This document shows positions 22,116 to 33,085 of a stretch of DNA of 64,000 nucleotides, one piece after another (the first letter of the stretch is position 1; each line of letters begins with the position of its first letter). The notes under the pieces were generated by a model. The model was not told where the DNA came from. It saw only the letters and a program-made list of their open reading frames with translations, and made no database searches. Both the position numbers and the translations under genes were made by a program. This DNA comes from Chlorocebus sabaeus (taxonomy: Eukaryota; Chordata; Mammalia; Primates; Cercopithecidae), in contig NC_132914.1 of the NCBI RefSeq assembly GCF_047675955.1, positions 44,974,521 to 45,038,520 of the forward strand. Direction: 5' to 3'.

Positions 22116-24120
22116 TGTGTTGTGTCTTAACTTCTTGAGTCCTCCTTGGTTTTGTTGTAAAAATGGGGAAAAAAGGAACACCTGCCTTGCAACCCCCCAG
22201 ACAGAGTGCTGGATAAACAGTGAAGAGCCAATGTTTCCACAGGAGTGAGGATTAGATAGGGAGAGCTGGTTCACATTGAAAATGCTGCATGGAACTAATG
22301 AGATGTAGGGGGTCAGAGAAGGACTGAGGCCTGCAGCTGCTCTTCCATGAGTACCCATCCTCATTCACCCATCGAGTCCCGTGACCTGGCCCTCCCATCA
22401 TTGTGGCTTTCCTTCTTGTCTGTGGTTTGGTTGTCTGGATTCTCTGTAAAACTCTTCTTCCCTTCCACTGCCTGAATAATGCCTATCACATTTCAAGATC
22501 CCCTTGAGTGAGTGTCCTGTCTGTAGAGCCCCTATATAAAAACTCAGGCATATTTTGTTTCACACTGTGTGAAGTAAAGCAATTCCTACCTGAGTAACAT
22601 AAAGTCAGATTATCTTAGTGTTTAATAATTCCTCTACTGTACGTGACGAAGCTTTGGGAAACAATTCTTTCAGAATGATAGAGCTATAAACTTTTCCTTT
22701 GGGAGGCAAAGTCCAATCCTGGTGGGCCCAAAGAGACATATCTTCCTTTAAGTCGCCCTATATTCTTGCGAAACTCAATTTGCTCTTAGAAAACAGGGGG
22801 ATGGTAATCTGGAAGACACAAAGGCCACGCCCAGGAGATGCCAACTCAAACAGTTGGAGGGGATTAGAAGGCTCCGTGTTTTCAGTTACTTTCAGTTCTA
22901 ACTCATGACAAAGCAAAAACACTGAGACCGAAGAGGCCGACAAATCGAGTTCTCAGAAAAACATTCAATAGGGATTACAGAAGTGATGACTTGGGCAGTC
23001 ATGAAATGGTGGATCCCTGCACCCACCCTCCAGAAAGTATTCTTTACATAGCAAGCTTTTAGGGTACAGCATGTGCTGCTGCTTGTCACGCCTTCAGATT
23101 TTCTTGCCAAGACTTGTGACCACTTCTTTGTGAAGGGGAATCTATACTACAGGCATTGTTTAAAGACCTTGCTGCAGAACACCCTGGCCTATGGGGGTCA
23201 AACATCAGTTATCATGGTTCTTTTGCTTCAAGACGGCCTCACTCTTACCATGCAACAGCTGTTTTCCTACATATACAAATGTGTACATGAAGACAGGAGA
23301 AAGAAAAACACTTAAAATATGAGAAAAATAACAAGTAAAGTCTGATTGATTATGGGCTAGTACTGCCAGGTAAATCTTGGAGAGAATGGAATTATTAGGT
23401 GGCTCTATTAAAGGATTTCTTACATATTTATAATTATTTATAATATAGACTTTGTAAACATGCTGAAACTATTAGCGAAAGATAAAGTGTTTCTTGTTGT
23501 TTAAAATGATGCATTGACCTATTGGGAAAAATTCATCACCTGAGTGCGGCTTGCAGCATTGCCATTAGGAAGAGTTCATGCTGTGAGAAAAATAAAATTA
23601 TGGAAGCTCTGAAAATGTGACCTTTTAGAATCCCTCTGGAATTAAAGGATGTGGAAAGGGTTTAGCTATATCACTAATATGGCTGTGCTTGTTTGTTTTC
23701 ACTCACTACAACTACCTATCTGCATGGTAACATAATCAAGTATTTGTGATAGTTTATTAAAATATTGCCTCTCAACTGAGTATATCCTTAGATCCTTCTT
23801 CTACAGCTTTTACATGGAAGCAGTGAACTGCTTGTGTTTTCATATAGCACAGAAACGTTATTTCCCTTCTGTAATTGCTCCTGTAGAAGGGTAAGACTAG
23901 CACTTTTGCAAAAGGGTGACATTTGCAAATTGTTTTTGTCTTCAGAGTAAGCCACTGTTTAGATTTAAGAAAAATAAAGTCCCACTAGGGTATGACTGAG
24001 GGATTTCCCATCATAGGAGACGAAAAAATTTTTTGTCTCTAGCCTCTTAATTTCATTGCCTGGGGCCCTGCAAACTAGACTGACAAAAGACAAATTAACA
24101 GGAGAAAGGCATATAATCTT
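22116..24120. other. About 2 kb without a recognisable gene
   Basis: 22690-23320 has the texture of an old LTR or retroviral-like repeat ('tttaaagaccttgctgcaga', 'gggtcaaacatcagttatca'), but I cannot name it or find TG...CA ends. A TATA-like 'ctatataaaaact' lies at 22530. ORFs are under 82 codons and not convincing. Confidence 0.4.
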
Positions 24121-24137
24121 TATTTTATGTTAATTTT

Positions 24138-24453
24138 TTTCTTTTTCTTTTTCTTTTCTTTTTTTTTTTTTGAGATGGAGCCTCGCTCTGTCCCCCAGCC
24201 TGGAGTGCAGTGGCATGATCTCAGCTCACTGCAAGCTCCGTCTCCCAGGTTCACGCCCTTCTCCTACCTCAGCCTGCCGAGTAGCTGGGACTATAGGAGC
24301 CCCCCACCATGCCCAGCTAATTTTTTTGTATTTTTAGTAGAGACAACTTTTTACTGTCTTAGCCAGGACGGTCTTAATCTCCCGACCTTGTGATCCACCT
24401 GCCTCAGCCTCCCAAAGTACTGGGATTACAGGCGTGAGCCACCACGCCCAGCC
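24138..24453 (-). mobile_element. AluY-type element with target duplication
   Basis: Antisense Alu. A 17-bp duplication with one mismatch flanks it (tattttatgttaatttt at 24121-24137, tatttaatgttaatttt at 24454-24470). The reversed tail is T-rich with C interruptions. Confidence 0.94.
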
Positions 24454-24471
24454 TATTTAATGTTAATTTTT

Positions 24472-25134
24472 ATGTGATATCTTCCCAGAAAAGAAGCGAA
24501 GACCCAAAGAAGCAGATAGCCTGAAAGCTTATCTACCATTTTGAACAAAGAATGATAAATTGTGGCAATGTCACAAGACAAGGAAAAGGGTTTTGGGCTT
24601 CCAAGGGTGGTAAACTGTGGGAAGGTAAATAGATGGGGGACACTAGTGGGAGAAAAGGGCTATCTTAGTAAGTTTGTTTGTGCAGGTTCATCGCAGTGCC
24701 AACTTTTTTTCTCCTTCATGGCTATAAAATTTCCCTGCAAAAGGGCATTTATTGCAGCCCTTATTTCTCAGGAGTTTCTGCTTGCAGTTAGAGAAAGGAA
24801 GCTCCAAAAAGCTATCTTTCTACATTTGTTGACTCTCAAATGTCTTCAGCTCAAAATAATTCTTAAGCCAAAGTAGTATATCTTCAGGTGGCATATTATG
24901 ATCCTCTTCAGTATCTTATGTAGATCTTCAGTTGATTAGAATTTGTTTCCGTTATATCCATGATGTGTAGGAGGTCCCTGTTCAGATGGAATAAAATGTT
25001 TCAATTATGTATACTGCTCTGCTTGGGACATCAGGCCCTGGAGAGTGCTGTAAAACTGGCAATGGATCTAATGGCTGAGATTAACAACTGTGTCCAGGCC
25101 AGACAGTCTAGTCTGGTTGCCCCAGAGGGACATG
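24472..25134. other. Unclassified interspersed repeat, no gene
   Basis: The sequence on both sides of the Alu at 24138 ('aaaagacaaattaacaggag' before, 'tcccagaaaagaagcgaaga' after) reads like a broken old LTR or LINE relic that I cannot name. The 104-codon plus ORF at 24562 lies within it and shows no domain. Confidence 0.4.
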
Positions 25135-25262
25135 TGCAGATGTGTGGAGACATTTTGAGTTGTCAAAACTGGGCACAGGAGGATGCTGCCACATCTAGTG
25201 GGCAGGGGCCAGGGGTATTGCTATCTGACAGTGCACAGGACAGCCTCCACCACAAATAGTTA
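25135..25262 (+). mobile_element. MER5A/B fragment
   Basis: Contains 'gttgtcaaaactgggcacag', 'catctagtgggcaggggcca' and 'cagtgcacaggacagcctcc', the central to 3' part of MER5A. Confidence 0.75.
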
Positions 25263-25270
25263 ACCAGACT

Positions 25271-25678
25271 ATAATAGTTTGTTAAGGCTGCCATAACAAA
25301 GCACCACAGAATGGGTGGTTTAAGTAACACAAGTTTATTGTCTCAGAGTTCTGAAGGCTAACAGTCCAAAAACAAGATTCCTTCTGCAGGCTCTGTTCTA
25401 GGGAAGGCTTTGTTCTAGACCTTTCTTCTTGGCTTGTAGGTGGCTGTTTTCTCGCTGTGTCTCTTCACATCATCTTCCCTCTATGTGTATTTCTCTGCCC
25501 AAATTTCCCCTTTTCATGAGGACACCAGTCATATTTGAGTAGGGTCCACCCTGGTGATCTCATTTTAACCCAATTACCTCTATAAAGGCCTTATCTCCAA
25601 ATCAGGTCACATGCTGAGGTCCTGAGAGTTAGGACTTCAACATACGAATTTTGGAGGAGCACAATGCAAACCATAACA
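25271..25678 (-). mobile_element. MLT1-type MaLR LTR, antisense
   Basis: On the plus strand it begins 'gtttgttaaggctgccataa', passes 'cttcttggcttgtaggtggc' and 'aggacaccagtcatatttga', and ends 'cttcaacatacgaattttgg ... ccataaca'. This is the reversed order of an MLT1-family LTR. It has no internal region. Confidence 0.8.
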
Positions 25679-26083
25679 CAACCTACAATGTCAATAGTGC
25701 TACGGTGGAGATGCTCTGGTTTAAATGGCTGCTTGGCTTCTATGCCTTCTTGCCTTCTTTCTGTCTTTAATTTACTTTACTCTTTGGACAGTATTTGCCT
25801 AGAAAAATGATGGGAGCTTTTATTTGTCTTCAGGACTTAATCACTAGGGCTGGCATTTACGGGTGGATACCTAGAAACATTACAATGATAAGGTAAAAAT
25901 TTCACTTTCATTCCCCATCCAGCACCAAATAGATCATCCCTTTATTTTCCTGTCTATTTTCCTTTGTTTCTGGTTTCCTATACATGCTCCCCTACTTAGA
26001 CTGGCTTTGTTTTGAACTCGCTTGTGAAATATTATGCTCATGGGATGTAGCCATCATATCCTATATAAAAAGAATACTGGTAG
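25679..26083. other. No gene seen
   Basis: Single-copy-looking, T-rich sequence between the LTR and an Alu. Confidence 0.5.
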
Positions 26084-26089
26084 AGGAAG

Positions 26090-26091
<2 letters not shown>

Positions 26092-26136
<45 letters not shown>

Positions 26137-26419
26137 AGACAGAGTCTTGCTCTGTCGCCCAGGCTGGAGTATAATGGCACGATCTGGGCGCACTGCAACT
26201 TCTGCCTCCCAGATTCAAGTGATTCTTGTGCCTCAGCCTCCGGAGTAGCAGGGATTACAGGTGCACACCACCGCCCCTGTCTAATTTTTTTTATTTTTAG
26301 TAGAGATGTGGTTTTGCCATATTGGCCAGGCTGGTCTTGAACTCCCGACCTCAGGTGATCCACCTGCCTTAGCCTCCCAAAGTACTGGGATTACAGGTGT
26401 GAGCCACTGCGCCTGGCCT
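26092..26419 (-). mobile_element. AluS-type element with an uninterrupted 44-T tail
   Basis: Antisense Alu. The reversed tail is 44 T in a row (26092-26135). The target duplication gaggaagtctttt is seen at 26083 and 26420. Such a long pure tail is unusual for an Alu with this many body substitutions. Confidence 0.95.
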
Positions 26420-26479
26420 GAGGAAGTCTTTTTAAACTGTTTTAAGTTATGGTGAACTGAAATGCCTTAACGATGTAGA

Positions 26480-26740
26480 GTAAGGTCAAAATATGGACTC
26501 GCATGTTAGTCAGATGTGGGTTCCCATTCCACTCTGTCATGATTGCTTCTAACCTTGGGAAAGCTAACTTACCCCTCTCTAAATCTCCAATCATTTTCTT
26601 TTTGGTAAAAGGAAAGATAATAAAGTTATTTGCACTACAGACAGAGATGAAGAGAGGATTATGAAATAGTGCATGTAGTGAGATTAGCTTAATGCCTGGT
26701 CCAAAGAACATAGACACTAAACATTAGCTGTTGGTATTAT
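26480..26740 (+). mobile_element. MIR, sense
   Basis: Shows 'tcagatgtgggttcccattc', 'ccttgggaaagctaacttac', 'aaggaaagataataaagtta' and 'cttaatgcctggtccaaaga', in MIR order over about 260 bp. Confidence 0.7.
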
Positions 26741-26789
26741 TACTAACAGAGAGATGAAAATGACCCCTTGTAATCATTCCTTGACCTCA

Positions 26790-27020
26790 GTGACATTGAT
26801 GTTACATCTACAGTGCACTAAGCACTGAGAATGCAAATGTGGTAAGATCCTTGAAGTCTAGTGAAGAAGGAAAGCAAGGAGAGAGAAACAGCTGTGTGTG
26901 AAGTGCTGTAACAGAACTATGCACAATCCTGTACAGGAACAGGAAGGAAGGATTTCTAGAAAAGACCTTTGGGAAAATGTCCAGGAAATATTTATAGAAA
27001 CCTGAAGTCATCACATTGAT
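26790..27020 (-). mobile_element. L2 fragment, antisense
   Basis: Has 'gtgcactaagcactgagaat' followed by 'aagtgctgtaacagaactat' and 'aggaaggatttctagaaaag', the reversed L2 3' end pattern. Confidence 0.6.
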
Positions 27021-28489
27021 TTACCTAAATGTGACTCAGGTTGTACATCAGCAGCTTTTTCAGATTCTATTATGGCAAAATCATGCACCCTTCATCACTG
27101 CAAGAACCAATACAGGGTTTTCAAATATTAAATGAAAAATGCAAAAGGGAAGAGAGAGAACAGAATGTAAAATGTTAATACACAATTTGTTTCTGTGAAA
27201 ATAGAAATGAGAAAAGAGGTGAAGCAATGATAAATTATGCCTAAATATTCATGGATAAGGTAAACTAACGTTTTTAAAAATGTGTTTATTTTGGCAATGA
27301 AGGACAGTCAGGAAATCCCATTTATGTTACAAATACAGTAGGAGTGAAAAATATAGGAACAGTTATGGCCAATAATGTTATTTTTAGAAAGAAAATAGAA
27401 ATGAAAGAAATTGCTGAAATACAATGCCCATGAATAGAGTTTGTCTCTGCTTTTTTGACAAAGTAGAGTTTGTCCTGTTGCTTAGGACAGTGACACCACG
27501 TAGGTTCCAAAGAAGTTGTTGAATACAGTGGCTGCCCATCAGCCAAAAGATAATGAATAATAAGCTAAGATGAATAGAAATAAGTCACCTTTGAAGATCT
27601 TTACATAAAAAAGGAGTTTGAAATGTCGCATTAGAAAGACCAGGTATCAGAATTGAGTCTGATCTTCAGGGGCTCATTTGAGATACTGAACAATTACTTC
27701 AACCACCAAGTGTTGAGGCCCAGCTACGGCTGCGGCTGGTCTGGGGCCATAAAGCGGCGTTGCCTTGCTTGAGTGAGGTGGAGGGGAAAGAGGAAACAGG
27801 TATGATCTTTGTCATTGTGAAAGAAAAATAAAATCTCAGGACCCCAAACTCACTATGCGGAAAGGAAAAGTTAAGCTTGGAAACTGAATCTCTCACACAC
27901 ACACACAGAACAGCCTTTCCTTTTGTTCCTAAACAGGTGTCTCCCAAGGTGGCCCCCAGCACCCTGTGAATGTGTATTAACAGCTTATCTTCTTGGGCGC
28001 AGGACAAGAGAAGACTAGAAATCATCCCCCTGCCCACGCCTAGAGGAATGCATGTTTGACTTCTGCCTCTCCTTTACATTTATTTATCTTATGTAAAAGC
28101 AGATTCACTGAGCACCAGATGAATACATCAGTGACTGTTCTTCTGCCCTCTTCTTTTCATGTGCAAAAGAATGTATCACTTGTCTCATTTATCTGCCTTC
28201 CCTTTTTTTCTTTCCTCCCTTCCCTCCTGCTCCTTTAAATATTGAAGCACTCAAAACTCACTTTGGAAAAAGTGGACAGATTTTACTGTGGCTTGTGTCT
28301 CTATTTCCCGAGCATGTCCGCATCCTTGGCAAAATAAACCTCTAAATGGATTGAGACCTGTCTCACTCATCATAGAGGGAAGCACAGAGGCACTGGACCC
28401 ACAAGGAAGGGGTCAGAAAACGACTCCTGGAAAAATAACACAGTTTTTAAGAAGTCCTTCCCACTTTCCTCCATTTATTAAACAGTCAC
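27021..28489. other. About 1.5 kb with no gene
   Basis: Single-copy-looking sequence. A short CA run lies at 27892-27906. The 112-codon minus ORF at 27699 and smaller ones lack recognisable domains. Confidence 0.5.
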
Positions 28490-28640
28490 CTTTTACTCAC
28501 ATATAATGTGTCAGGCACCAGGTCTGGAAAGAGAAAGATAAGGCATAGCTGCTGCCTAAGAACCTTAAGGTTTGGTTGACAAACACATAAATCACAAATG
28601 CACAGACTGTTAGAGATATCCTGGAAGGATGCCTAGGATG
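28490..28640 (-). mobile_element. L2 fragment, antisense
   Basis: Has 'tgtgtcaggcaccaggtctg', 'taaggttt' and 'acacataaatcacaaatgca', the reversed L2 3' end pattern. Confidence 0.5.
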
Positions 28641-29105
28641 GGAGAGGACCCTGGAGTGAGAAGTTTTATTGTAGGAAAACACCAGATCCCCAGTGAGACA
28701 GTCTCCAGGCAACTTGAATTCACCAGCAACAGGGCCCAGGCAGTGCGAAGAGAGAAACAATTGGTTTTGCCTCCTGTTCCAGTGCCACTGGGTAGCCTGG
28801 CATCTTCACTATAAACCCCACTCACCAGGAAAAGCAGGGCAGCTTACCCAAGCACAAGCAACTGAAAGACCAGTTTACCAAAAAACAATTTGTCATCAAT
28901 TCATCAAATTTAACGTGTTATTAAAAAAAAAATACTTTGCTTATCTTATTTATAAACGTATAGTGTCTTGTCTCCAGTGGAACAGTTTTAGTAGTTTCGG
29001 AGAATTTCTACGGTTTTCATTTACAAGGTTTTATTTTGTCTTTGTAGCAACATTTAAAGAAGTCTTTAAGTGTTTTCAAAATGTATTCAAAATTCAAAAA
29101 TCATC
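28641..29105. other. No gene seen
   Basis: A 151-codon plus frame opens at 28693, but it crosses into the ERV1 LTR at 29110. Its composition looks like random translation, and it has no family match I know. Confidence 0.45.
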
Positions 29106-29109
29106 CCAT

Positions 29110-29672
29110 TGTTGTAATCAAGCGAGTTACAGAGAAACGCCACACTGAGACTAACTCAGGAGTCCTTTATTAGCCGGTAACCGAGAGAATGGCTGGTGCT
29201 CAAAATTCTCTCAGCCCCAAGAAGGGGCTAGATTTTCTTTTTACTTTGGTTTAGAGAGGGGAGGGGGAGCCTAACTGTAAGCAATCTTACAGAAGTGAAA
29301 CAAGCGAAAAAAGTTAAAAAGACAAATGGTTACAGGAAAGCAAACAGTTCCAGGTGCAGGGACTTTAAATTCATCACAAGGTGATAGGTGCGGGGGCTCT
29401 GGGTGCTATCTGACGGACACAAACGCGGGGGCTTTAGGGTACTATCACCAGGGCGAATTCCTGGGAACTGCGGACATAGCTTGCCACAGTACCTTATCAG
29501 TTAATTGCACTCTTTGATATCCTGGGAGTCAGCTTACACAAGTTAAGTCCCTGAGGAAGGGGGTGGGTAAGGAGCACTTGACGTCTTGCAAATGAAGGAG
29601 CCAAATGGAGTCTGTCTGGCTTTCTCAGCTAAGGGAGAGTCTATTCACATGAAAACAAAGTAACGTATCACA
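29110..29672 (-). mobile_element. ERV1-type (gammaretroviral-like) solo LTR
   Basis: A 563-bp block that begins TG and ends CA, flanked by a 4-bp duplication ccat (29106-29109 and 29673-29676). On the minus strand the order is upstream sequence, a 'ccttcttggggctgagagaa' segment, an AATAAA signal, then an R/U5-like end 'gtaactcgcttgattacaac'. Only an LTR is present, so it is a solo LTR left by recombination. I cannot name the family. Confidence 0.75.
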
Positions 29673-29676
29673 CCAT

Positions 29677-30293
29677 AACCAAAAAATCACTGTTTGTTTC
29701 CTACAATAAATTTTCAGTTTATGCTGATTTTTTTCATCTCTTTCTTGTTTTGCCAACATTTTAGCATATCTGTTATTATTCTGCCAGTTTCTCAAATTGA
29801 GGCATTATATTCTAGGAATTTCCTTTATCAACCTAACTTTTCTAACAATTTAATAATTCATATTTACTTGTGGTGTGGTTGATACTGTAGCTTCCAGTTT
29901 ATCACTTTACCAGTCTTTTCAGTATTTTTAGGTTTTTTTAAGCCATTAAAACAAAACCCTTTTATGACAGTTTTGGATTTACACTTGGTGAATATCAAAC
30001 TTGAGGCATTGGTCACGAAAATCATTATAATACAATCTTCTGGGCACCCTCACTTCCTTTTTGCTTCCTTGGCTTGTTTTATCCCAAATTTTTTCTTGTG
30101 AGGAATTTTAAATGTCCATAATTTCTTACAGAATAGTTTGGGAATGTAACTAATTTTTTCAGGTGCTTTTGAGTTCAAATTTTAAAACTCTAATTTAAAA
30201 ACAATCTCATTTGCTTACTTGAAAATACCAGTTGAAATTTCATCCTTTTATCTTAAGCCTTTACTATTTTAATCCAATTTGACTTAATACAAT
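29677..30293. other. AT-rich stretch with no gene
   Basis: AT-rich, single-copy-looking, with many short T runs. Nothing recognised. Confidence 0.5.
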
Positions 30294-30308
30294 TTAATTT
30301 AAAGTTTT

Positions 30309-30602
30309 TTTTTTTTTTGAGACGGAGTCGTCGCTCTGTCGCCCAGGCTTGAGTGCTGTGGCCGGATCTCAGCTCACTGCAAGCTCCGCCTCCCGGGTTT
30401 ACGACATTCTCCTGCCTCAGCCTCCCGAGTAGCTGGGACTACAGACGCCCGCCACCTCGCCCGGCTAGTTTTTTGTATTTTTTTTAGTAGAGACGGGGTT
30501 TCACCGTGTTAGCCAGGATGGTCTCGATCTCCCGACCTCGTGATCCGCCCGTCTCGGCCTCCCAAAGTGCTGGGATTACAGGCTTGAGCCACCGCGCCCG
30601 GC
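30309..30602 (-). mobile_element. Young Old World monkey-type AluY (AluYR-like)
   Basis: Antisense, CpG-rich and little changed, with a perfect 15-bp target duplication ttaatttaaagtttt (30294-30308 and 30603-30617). It has diagnostic states that I associate with the rhesus/baboon AluYR group and not with ape AluY: 'gtggccggatctcagctcac', 'ccacctcgcccggctagttt', 'ccgcccgtctcggcctccca' and 'ggcttgagccacc'. This is the best clue to the source organism. Confidence 0.9.
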
Positions 30603-30792
30603 TTAATTTAAAGTTTTAATTGCTAGAAGTTTAAAATTAAGGCTGATAAACCATTTAAGAAATTTGCAAAATAATACTAAGGATTGAAAAATAGGAAAAT
30701 GATATTTGAATTATTAAATTAAACAAGTTGTTGAATATGATTTAGTAAAAATTTAAAGTTGGATAAATTGGTCATTAAGAAACTGAAATGCA

Positions 30793-31102
30793 GGCTGGGC
30801 ACAGTGGCTTACACCTGTAATCCCAGCATTTTGGGAGGCTGAGGTGGGTGGATCACCTGAGGTCGAGAGTTGGAGACCAGCCTGACCAACATGGAGAAAC
30901 CCTGTCACTATTAAAAATACAAAATTAGCCAGGCGTGGTGGTGCATGCCTGTAATCCTAGCTACTTGGGAGGCTGAAGCAGGAGAGTTGCTTGAACGTGG
31001 GGGCAGAGGTTGCGGTGAGCCGAGATTGTGCCATTGCACTGCAGCCTGGACAACAACAGTGAAACAAAAAAACAAAAAAAAAAAAACACAAAAAAAAACA
31101 AA
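30793..31102 (+). mobile_element. AluS-type element (source copy of the inverted duplicate)
   Basis: Sense Alu with a mixed A/C tail. A 16-bp duplication with two mismatches flanks it (aagaaactgaaatgca at 30777-30792, aagaaactgaaacaca at 31103-31118). Its partner at 14155-14472 keeps only one side. Confidence 0.95.
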
Positions 31103-31471
31103 AAGAAACTGAAACACAGTTAATTGATCTCAAATCATTCTGTGTGTTTTGAAGATGCCATTCTGTTCTGAATCTGTAGTCAGCTCTTTCTCTTGCTCTT
31201 CTGCTAGTGATTAAAGGGTATGTTGTTTTTATAAATATTTCTGTAAAATTCAATTAAATCCTTATATTCTACTAAAAAAAATCAGAGTGTGTTTTGTGGT
31301 AGGCTTCCCAAATACAAATATGTCTAAGTCCTAATCCCTGGAACCTATGAATGTTGCCTTATATGGTAAATGGGTCTTTACATATGTGATTAAATTAAAG
31401 ACCTCAAGATGGGGAGGTTCTCTTGGATTATCCAGATGGATCCAATGTCATCATCAGATCCTTCTAAGAGG
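30793..31471. repeat. Source copy of the inverted duplicate (pairs with 13801-14472)
   Basis: Comprises the Alu, about 190 bp of single-copy sequence (31103-31294) and the first 177 bp of an MLT1 LTR. Similarity to 13801-14472 in reverse complement is continuous and then ends abruptly within the MLT1 at about 31471. Confidence 0.9.
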
Positions 31472-31785
31472 GACCCAGAAGGGTCAGAGTCAGAGAAGAA
31501 GATGTAATGACAGAAGCAGAGATTGGAGTGGTGATCGTTGAAGATGAAGAAGGAGACCACAAGTCAAGGAATACAGGCTGCCACTAGAAATTGGAAGAGT
31601 CAAAGTAATGGATTACGCCCTCAGGCCTCTAGAAGGAACCACCAGTCCTGGTGACTCCTTGACTTTAGCCCAATGAAGCAAACAGAGGACTTCTGACTTC
31701 TTGAACTGTAAGAGAATAAATTTGTGTGGTTTTAAGCCACTAAGTTTGTGGTAATTTGTTACAGCAGCAACAGAAAATGAATACA
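31295..31785 (+). mobile_element. Complete MLT1 (MaLR) LTR
   Basis: Begins 'tgtggtaggcttcccaaata', passes 'taagtcctaatccctggaac' and 'gaagatgaagaaggagacca', and ends 'gtttgtggtaatttgttaca ... aatacag'. This fits a full MLT1A/B LTR of about 490 bp. A polyadenylation signal lies near its 3' end ('agagaataaatttgtgtggt'). Confidence 0.9.
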
Positions 31786-31789
31786 GGGT

Positions 31790-32320
31790 GTTATTGACAC
31801 ACCCTCTCATCTGGTTCTTCATCCTTTCCATGCACGGAGTTTTACAGCCAGGACTGTGGTCTACCAAGAATGTTGTTATTCTCAGAAAAGACTAGAAAAG
31901 TTCTGCCCAGACATCAGAGACCATTTCCATCAATCTCTTTCCTTGCTGCCATATGTCCACCTGAAACCAATGAGAAAGACAACTGTACAGAGACTTTTTG
32001 CTTTTCATTTTGAAATTTTTCATTTTTGCTTTTCATTTTCATTAGAACATTTTCATTGTTCTAAGAAGTTACCAAAATACATCATGAAATTATCTCAGTT
32101 AAGTTTACCCAAAAGCTACGATGTACACTATTTTCAGCCCATCTATTCCCATCTCCAGCCATGCCTGGCTACATTTTCCCATAAAGCTCATCAGCTAGAA
32201 TGTGCATCAGATAATAGTGCTAAATGGTTCAAATAGAATATGGCCAGGGTTACAAAAAGCACCCAATTTGCCTGCATACACCCCTGCGAAATTCAGCTCC
32301 ACAGATTTTTTCCTCTTTTG
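31790..32320. other. No gene seen
   Basis: Single-copy-looking. A small T-rich local repeat lies at about 31998-32046 ('tttttgcttttcatttt' twice). The 126-codon plus ORF at 31856 has no recognisable domain. Confidence 0.45.
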
Positions 32321-32324
32321 TTAC

Positions 32325-32475
32325 CACTCCAGCAATCCCATGAAACAGACAGAAGTTGTCTAGCCCCAAAGGACCCACGAGATTAAATGACATCCCCAAG
32401 ATCTTAGCATGAGTAAAAGGTAAGTCCAGGACTCACATTCCTGACTAACTGAGGACCCCAGCTTTGCACCTGTGG
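32325..32475 (-). mobile_element. MIR fragment, antisense
   Basis: Has 'atgaaacagacagaagttgt' then 'gattaaatgacatccccaag' and 'gtaagtccaggactcacatt', the reversed MIR core. Confidence 0.6.
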
Positions 32476-32543
32476 CTTGGAGCAGGCATGCACACACAGG
32501 TAGAATAGGCAATTTTAGCAGTGCTGCTACTAGAAGAAATTCA

Positions 32544-32558
32544 ACACCCCCTGCTGGA
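32544..32558 (-). promoter_or_regulatory. CTCF-like motif
   Basis: On the minus strand this reads tccagcaggggg then tgt. It fits the CTCF core CCASYAGRKGGCRS except for the GC-to-GT step. It is a motif match only. Occupancy cannot be judged from sequence. Confidence 0.3.
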
Positions 32559-32559
32559 T

Positions 32560-33077
32560 CTAGCCTGAAGTGCCCTGGTTAGAACTTGATCCCCACAGCT
32601 AAAGCTTGAGTCCTTGTAATGCAAATACTCAGCATCCATGCTCCCTCCAATCCCAGCACCCACACCTTGTAGTCAGGAAGCTAGTTATTTCAGGACTCGT
32701 GTGAATGCTGCACCTGATCCTCCCCAGGCTTCTGAGAAAGTCCACAATTCACAGTAATGACTGCCATCCTCTCAGCCCGGCGACACCTGGCTGTCATCCA
32801 AGAATTGGCCACCGCACTGGAGATGAATTGTTTGGGGATGCCTTGAAGTTTGAGGATTGGGAGGAGACGTTGTGTTTGAATCCTGCCTAAAAGGAAATTG
32901 CCAGAGATAAGATGCTGGAGAATCACAAGACCCAAGTCTCACTGGCATTTCCAAGTGTCCCAATGTGATTTCTAAATTTCGAGAACTCTGGGTCTTGCTT
33001 TCCTGAAGAGCTAGGAAGAGAGAGTTTCTGATACTGACCTACCCAAGCCATGATGTTAGTAGCATTTTCTATCCACT
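32560..33077. other. No gene seen
   Basis: Single-copy-looking sequence upstream of the zinc-finger pseudogene. The end of this stretch, 'cactgtgtcag' at about 33075-33085, could be a splice acceptor for the pseudogene's last exon. Confidence 0.45.
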
Positions 33078-33085
33078 GTGTCAGA

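Noticed and set aside
28693..29148. 151-codon plus ORF
   Set aside because: It crosses from single-copy DNA into an LTR and has random-looking composition.
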